Made by a program: the position numbers and the translations under genes. Shown here one piece after another: positions 57,931-64,000 of a stretch of DNA of 64,000 nt. How positions within the stretch are numbered: position 1 is the stretch's first letter; each line of letters starts with the position of its first letter. The notes under the pieces are model-generated. The model made no database searches. It was not told the DNA's origin and saw nothing but the letters and a program-made list of their open reading frames with translations. Source of the stretch: Telopea speciosissima (lineage: Eukaryota > Streptophyta > Magnoliopsida > Proteales > Proteaceae); contig NC_057926.1 of assembly GCF_018873765.1 (NCBI RefSeq), positions 55,193,378 through 55,257,377 of the forward strand. The letters run 5' to 3'.

Positions 57931-58781
57931 TGATGAGTCGTAAAATCCCCAACCAACCAGAGGTTGCCACGTGGATATGCGAACTGAGCCGAGCTGTGTA
58001 AGGCCGTGCTGAACTGGTCACCCGGAGAAAGGCGTCACCTCATTCCCCCGCTTGGCCGAGCACCGTGACCGAACATTTAACCCGCCAAGAATCGGGCAGA
58101 GCACCGGATATGAGGCACTGAATTGGACACCGACAAGGAGGGGAATCTCCCCCGTCTCCAACTTGGCCGGGCTCCATTGCCTAGCCTCAGGCATGCCGAG
58201 CCCTGAGCCGAGTCCTCGCAAATCGGCCATGGGCTGGGCTCAGCCGAGCTCCCCCACCACATATGCCGAGCACGAGGCCTAGCCCTGAGGACACGGCCAT
58301 CCGAAGACGAGGCCGAGCCCTGAGGACACTGCGTTCTGAGGCCGAGGCCTCACCGGAAGCAGTAACATCAACTTCCCTAGAATCACGGGGCCACACCAGC
58401 ACGCCCCGACAATCACGGGATGCGAATCGGGTCGCGATCCCGCAATAGAATCAAGTTACACTCTCACAAGGACTCTTACCTCTTTAGGAGTCCGACTCCG
58501 AAAATAACTCTCCACTCCGCTCCGCGTGGAAGAGCCCTACCAATAGAGAACTCTTACCACACAAGGACTCCTCCAACCGCCTCATCTCATCCTATAAATA
58601 CCCAGGTATGGAGCTCAAACGCTCATCTTACTTTCACTACGCTATTACGCTGTTGCATGGGAGACCTGACTTGAGCGTCGGAGAGTCCTAGGCCGGAGCC
58701 ACACCGGCTCTCTTGTGCTCACTCGATTTTTGCAGGCTCATTCGTGGGCAAATCGGGCATCGGAGGTTTTCATCCGCAACA
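57931..58781 (+). mobile_element. solo LTR, gypsy-like, with 5-bp target-site duplication
   Basis: The 851-bp segment starts TGATGAGTCG and ends CCGCAACA, flanked by GGACT at 57926-57930 and 58782-58786. It is far more GC-rich than its surroundings, with repeated GCCGAGC motifs. The core promoter TATAAATA is at 58593-58600, followed by a GACTTGAGCGTCGGAG block common in gypsy LTRs. No internal retroelement sequence or second LTR adjoins it, so it is the scar of LTR-LTR recombination. Confidence 0.8.
58593..58600 (+). promoter_or_regulatory. TATA box of the solo LTR
   Basis: TATAAATA sits about 190 bases before the LTR end, in the position of an LTR promoter. It could drive plus-strand transcripts into 58800 and beyond. 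Confidence 0.55.
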
Positions 58782-58786
58782 GGACT

Positions 58787-61370
58787 AACATTATAATAAT
58801 TGATATGTTGATAGTAAAAATGATGATGATGATAATAATGGTAATGATATTAAAAGGAAAATATTTTTTAATAAGAAATATGGAAAGAAACATCACACAA
58901 TTTTAAATCTGATTTCTTTTTTTTTTTTTTTTTTATTTAATCATTCCATCATCCCAGTACAAGGAATGTACTCCATCACACCCTCAATTACTACCACTTG
59001 GCAATTCTCGGGGGAAGACCTAAATGTGGTGGATATATTGTCCACATCATCATATAATCAGAACTAAAATATCAAATTATCTATCTCCTACAATGTTTTC
59101 ATGGGTTCTTGAAAAATCTAAGAAAATGAATTCAATAAAATTATTTTTTAAAAAAAACATATATAATGGGGCATATCACATACGACTGAATTAAGCCACT
59201 AGGTGGAACAGCAAGGCCACTTCTAACACGACAATGGTTAGAGTACTAATCATATATCATCAGTCCACCTGATCAAAAAACTTGCAAGTTATGCTAAAAA
59301 GAATCTGATTTATTTTGGACCAACCAAAATAAGCTCAAGCCTACATCAACATTGGACCTAAGGTCCTAAGCTAGAGTCTGAACTGGTCTCTGATGTAAAA
59401 GAGATATCGGATGAGTTCTTGAGCCGGTTGGACTTGCAGAAGTCACCCAGACTGATTGGAGGTATTATGCAATATAGGGCGAATTATATATCAAATCGAA
59501 GATTTCGTCAAGCTCTTTTGGTTCTTGTGTGTTTTCACACGTTTCGAAGGCGAAACTGGCCCCCCGAAGTTTTGAGTCTCGAATTTTTGTTTTCTTCTTC
59601 TATAAACAAGCCTCTCTATATAAGGGTTTCGAATGTTCATTTGTAATCGATTTTTATCTTGACTAGAAGAAGCTTCTGTTTTTTCCTCTACTTGTGGATT
59701 CAAGGTTCGTCGGCGTTAGATCGAGATCTCACCTCCCAGTTTCCTACTGCGTCAATCTCTCAGCACTAAAACCAAGCATGAGTACTATTAAGTTCAAATT
59801 CTATCCTTAATATCGACTATATACCTGCCTAGAGCTGTCAAGCTCTAATAGATCGAATCGTATGAATACTAGGCGAGAAGGATCGGAACCCTATAGGAAA
59901 ATTACAAGTTAAACCAAATCATATTGAAGTATCTAACTCAAAAACTTGTGTTAAACTTTAAATCTTCAAAAGAAGTCTCTATAGACTCTAGGCAGAATAA
60001 TGTTGAACTATCCAATCTAAAAACTTAAGCTATTGGGTGGACAGGTCCAACTAGCTGGTATATGAAGTCAACTAAAATCCTAAAATCATTCGGTTAATTT
60101 TTATTTTTTAAAAAAAAAATAGTGAACAAATCATAAGCCGGCCCAAGAGTCAATAGAGATTTTATTACTAATCCTAGTACATGTTGAAACCTATTAATTA
60201 GCGGTTGGATACATTGTCTAAGGTGTCAAACTATAATCTACAAAGGTTTCCCTAATCCATGATGAACGAGAAATTTCTTCACTGATGATCATCGTTGGGC
60301 TTTGATGAATACATAAAGAAACAATGAAGGATATATCGAACCTCCAAAATATGAGAGAGAATAATAATGGCCATAGAAATGTGGATGAACGGTGGGGTGA
60401 AGAAAAAACTCTCTCTTGAAAGAATCTCAACTGTGTCTAGGTGGGGTACGTAAGAGAAGCAAAAGATATGAAAGAGTCTCCTACTCCTGGTGGTCCTAGT
60501 AATCACAAATTTATGCACATACATACATATTAATTAGAAAATAACCAAAGAAAAGATATGGGTCATGGGTACCACGTTTAGGACGGGAGGCAAAAGCAAT
60601 GAAGGCCCATACCGCTAATAGTAGTAGTAGTGGAGGTGCAATACCAAGTACAAAATAAAATTCATTGGTGAAAAAAAAAAAAAAAAAAAAACCACACCTC
60701 AGTTCAGATCCCCTAGTTAGCTTACAAAATCAGAAGAAAAAAAAAAAAGTTTTCTACACTTATTATAGGATTCTTTTCCTACAAGTATAAGATATGGTCA
60801 CATAGAGATTATTATTTGGATTAATCCCATGTCAAATTTAAGAGTCTAGTTAATTCAATCAAATACCTTCTCATATATTAATATACATTTCATATATGTG
60901 CGTCTATAGTACTTTAACAACAACTTTACACTTTCTCATAGTCTTAAATTTTCAAAGTTATATTTTGTCATGCAAAGACAACTACTAGCGAGTTGCTTGG
61001 TAAAGATATCACTAATCTAATGTGCCCACCTTAAATATCAATCATTTTAAAGCTAATGATTAGGTGAACATAATAATAGAATGTTTTCCCATGATTAAGA
61101 AATATAACACTACTTACCATAAAAAAAGAAATATAACACTAAAAAAACAGTAAAAATAATACAATAAATTAAATTATAGCATAGTGGTAGTTATCCAAAT
61201 AAATTATGGGGATGTAAGAAATAGATTATGCGTGGGCTTTAATCAACAGCCGGTTGATTGGAATGAATTGGTATCTGCCTTATTGATTCCAATCCTACGG
61301 TTGAGAGAAACAAAGTAGTTCCTACCATTTAAAACAGAGAATAGAGAAGTAATGTATTGAGGAAACGAAC
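58787..61370. other. repeat-rich spacer without genes
   Basis: Long T and A runs occur at 58917-58934, 60670-60690 and 60737-60747. 59390-59760 looks LTR-like, with a TATATAAGG box near 59620, but has no proven ends. For the ectodomain relic at 61371-61905 this is where the kinase exon would be expected, and no kinase motif is present. Confidence 0.5.
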
Positions 61371-61905
61371 CTCGGGGGCAAGTGGGGCTTCCATACACTC
61401 CACCGGAGCCAAAGCAGAGAAACTCGTCGGACGTCGCATTATACCCACAACGCCCATAGGAATCCTCGCATTCAACACAGCTTCTCTCTATTCCCCAATT
61501 CAATTGAAACCCAGATTGTACGGCGCCGGCATAACCAGTGCTCAGTCCCGTCACCGTCAGATTACCTGAGGTTGTTGTTATTTACCGGCACCACCACGCT
61601 GACCTCACAATTGAGATACCAATCGAACCCACCCAGATTATCTCCCTCCATGAACACGTAAGACTGTTTGGAGAGGTTGTCCGAGGGTAGGAAGTGCAAT
61701 TGAAGAAGAAAGTGAGGTTGAGATCCAAGTGAGTATAGGCTAGATTGGGAATGGATGAGAGGGAAACATTTTGAGTTGGCCTTGGACATGCTTGATTGAC
61801 AACATCGGTGTCCACGGCGGTGAAGGTTTCAGAGGAGTAGTTGATGTTTGTGACATAGTAATATTTGTTGGAGATTTTGATGCGGGGTTTATTAGATTTG
61901 TTTGT
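61371..61905 (-). pseudogene. LRK10-like ectodomain relic, frameshifted and cut by copia
   Basis: On the minus strand, family text starts at NKPRIKISNKYYYVTNINYS (about 61905). It continues VDTDVVNQACPRPTQNVSL and DLNLTFFFNCTS, then shifts frame near 61690 to MEGDNLGGFDWYLNCEVSVV, then shifts back near 61565 to TGLSTGYAGAVQSGFQLNWG and the cysteine module CVECEDSYGRCGYNA. A donor-like GTTCGT follows at 61371. The 5' part of the exon is separated by the copia element beyond 61905 and would lie outside the window. No kinase exon follows. Confidence 0.75.
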
Positions 61906-64000
61906 AATTCAATTGTATTTTCATCCTTGAATATTCTGTGTACAATAGGGTATATATAAACTCTTACAATAAATGGAAGGTGATCAATGGTGGGGATGAG
62001 GTTGCCATACAAGGCTGGATTCATATCAGTGACATATGGTGGATTACCAATTATGTCTCTTGAGAGATATCACATGTGATAAATGAGCCATACACAGTTA
62101 TGAAAGGTTGGTGAGATAGGTGCCATGGCTGTCCAGGATTGGAGTTACCAAAACTGGAGGATCACAATCTGTTGATGCAATCTTTGATATATGACATGTG
62201 ATCAATGGAGAGAAGATTCTCTGCTGTCCAATGGGAGAAAAGATTTTCTACTGTCCAATACACCTCCTCAAGGTGGAGGTCCGATGGGTCGGATCTTCAA
62301 CTTGTCACGAAGAAATGCAAACCGGTTTGAGCTTAGGCCTTTCGTCATAATATCGGCGACCTGATCCACGGTAGAGATGAAGCGTACTTGGAGTTCCTTT
62401 TTGGCGACCTTGTCGCGAACAAAGTGAAAATCAATTTCCACATGTTTTGTACGCGCATGAAATATCAGATTTGCGGACAGATATGTGGCTCCAATGTTGT
62501 CGCACCATAGCACTAGTGGCTGAGTGAGGGGAATACACAGTTCCCCGAATAGGGATTGCAACCATGTGAGTTCGGCACAAGCATCGGCCAATACCTTGTA
62601 TTCCGATTTAGTGGATGAACGGGCCACAGTCTTTTGCTTCTTGGAGGTCCATGAAATGAGGTTTGGGCCCATATAAATGGCATACCCACCCGTGGATTTA
62701 CGATCAGTATCATCACCCGCCCAATTGGCATCAGTAAAAGCCTGAAGATCTTGTGAGCTGGAGCGGGTAATAGAGAGCCCATAATGCTTGGTGTGTTGGA
62801 GATACCTTAATATGCACTTGACCATGGACCAGTGATCATCACTTGGAGCATGCATGTACTGACAGGCTCGATTCACAGAGTAAGTAATATTCGGGCGGGT
62901 CAATGTAGCGTATTGTAACGCTCCACCAATGGATTTGTATTTGGTGGGATCATTGAACAAGGCACCCCCTGTGGAGGATGCTTTTACTGAGGTGACTATG
63001 GGAGTGAGGACCGGTTTACAATCACTCATCCCGGCCTTTTGGAGAAGATCCTTGATGTATCTGGTTTGAGAGAGAATAACCCCAGTGTTTGTATATATGG
63101 CTTCAACTCCCAAAAAGAAGCTTAGGCTGCCTAGATCAGTGATGGAGAATTCAGATGCGAGGCCATCCAATAGTCTACTGACATGAGAAGGGTCCTTACC
63201 GGTGACCAAGATGTCGTCCACATAAACAAGGACCTAAGTAATCATCGACCCCTGTTTATAAATGAATAATGAAGTGTCTGTCTGAGATAGGGTGAAGCCG
63301 AAGGAGATCAAGAACTGAGATAACCATTGAAACCAGGCACACGGTGCTTGCTTAACCCCATATAAGGACTTATGAAGTCGACAGACATGATTAGGCCGAG
63401 ACTGGTCCTCAAACCCCTATGGTTGTGTCATATATACTTCTTCATCAAGGATGCCATGAAGGAAGGCATTTTTTATGTCTAGTTGGCGAACAAACCATCC
63501 ATTGGAGATGGCAAATGAAAGAACTGTCCGAATGGTTGTGGGTTTGATGACAGGACTGAATGTCTCATCATAATCAACCCCATGTTGTTGATGAAAACCC
63601 CCAATCGTGCCTTGTAACGCTCGAGAGAGCCATCCGCTTTTCGGTTAATCCTGTATATCCACTTACAGCCAGTCAAATTCATGTTAGGAGTACGTGCAAC
63701 AAGTGACCACGTGTTATTATGTAATAATGCATTAAATTCCTCGGAAATGGCAGAGCACCAGTTTGGGTCACGACTGGCGTGGGTGTAGGTGGTGGGTTCA
63801 GCTGGTATAGAGGGTGATAAACTGGCCTGAAGGGAGGAGGGTTGTGGTTCAGTGAGGGCATAAATGTCCGTTAATAGCCGGGTACGACGGCTGGTGGGAG
63901 GTGTAGGTGTTGGGGAGAGAGTGGGAGTCGTGGGTGGGGTGGTGAAGTTGTAACAGCGGTGGGCGTTAATGGTGGGGCTATGGAGGTAGTGGATGGGCGA
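61906..64000 (-). mobile_element. Ty1/copia element, 3' part, inserted in LRK10-like exon
   Basis: The element runs off the window end. Its 3' LTR is about 61906-62262 on the minus strand, following a GAGGAGGTG polypurine tract, with a TATATATACCC box near 61955. The internal region holds pol. The insertion point lies just before the NKPRIKIS codons of the relic receptor gene. The right LTR and target duplication are outside the window. Confidence 0.75.
62268..63890 (-). pseudogene. copia reverse transcriptase and RNase H, broken
   Basis: In order on the minus strand: [20 protein letters not shown] with YKARL (63680-63600), a frameshift after it ([11 protein letters not shown] lies in another frame), a TAG stop just before [11 protein letters not shown] (near 63235), then a long intact stretch. 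That stretch holds [35 protein letters not shown], the RNase H motifs [19 protein letters not shown] and SSTKSEY, and the end [14 protein letters not shown], finishing at 62268. It once copied element RNA into cDNA and is inactive as seen here. Confidence 0.85.

Noticed and set aside
58018-58674. Several overlapping open frames in GC-rich sequence
   Set aside because: They lie in the solo LTR; the high GC content makes chance open frames common and none has recognisable domains.
59390-59760. Possible solo LTR
   Set aside because: A TATA box and LTR-like composition are present, but no ends or target duplication could be fixed.

Overview
This is plant nuclear DNA. The genes are intron-rich, introns reach 2-3 kb, and copia, gypsy, L1, RTE, SINE, MULE and MITE sequences are everywhere. 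The gene families are angiosperm ones (C-5 sterol desaturase, CBP60/SARD1, CRM-domain chloroplast splicing factor, LRK10-like receptor kinases). A dicot or magnoliid seems more likely than a grass, but the species cannot be fixed from the sequence alone.

Layout. 1-6729 (+): the last two exons of a delta7-sterol C-5 desaturase. Its first exon lies before the window, and the intron in between carries an RTE LINE relic that itself hosts a MITE and a tiny SINE. 6730-11050: intergenic, with small retroposons and a fold-back repeat. 11051-14863 (+): an eight-exon CBP60/SARD1-family gene. 16839-26540 (+): an eight-exon CRS1-type gene with three CRM domains, whose introns hold a MITE, a dispersed fold-back element, a SINE and a 104-bp tandem duplication. 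27068-31599: an RTE fragment followed by an L1 element (-) with a perfect 16-bp target-site duplication.

32859-64000 is a minus-strand cluster of LRK10-like receptor kinases in very different states. There is a decayed kinase relic (32859-33290), a gene with good domains but an uncertain exon-1 splice (42942-45488), an apparently complete two-exon gene (48682-51521), an ectodomain exon with no kinase exon (54647-55427), and an ectodomain exon frameshifted and broken by a copia element (61371-61905). Between them lie a 9.2-kb copia element with an L1 inside its integrase (33333-42538), a 1.8-kb element with ~190-bp terminal inverted repeats resembling a Pack-MULE (55639-57451), an 851-bp solo gypsy-type LTR with a 5-bp duplication (57931-58781), and further repeat debris.

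The three plus-strand genes work independently: sterol/brassinosteroid precursor synthesis, calcium/salicylate immune transcription, and chloroplast group II intron splicing. The receptor-kinase array is a typical fast-evolving surface-sensing cluster. I saw no tRNA or rRNA gene, no CRISPR array, and no clearly new multi-gene system. The most interesting material is the mixed-fate receptor cluster and the nested transposon history.
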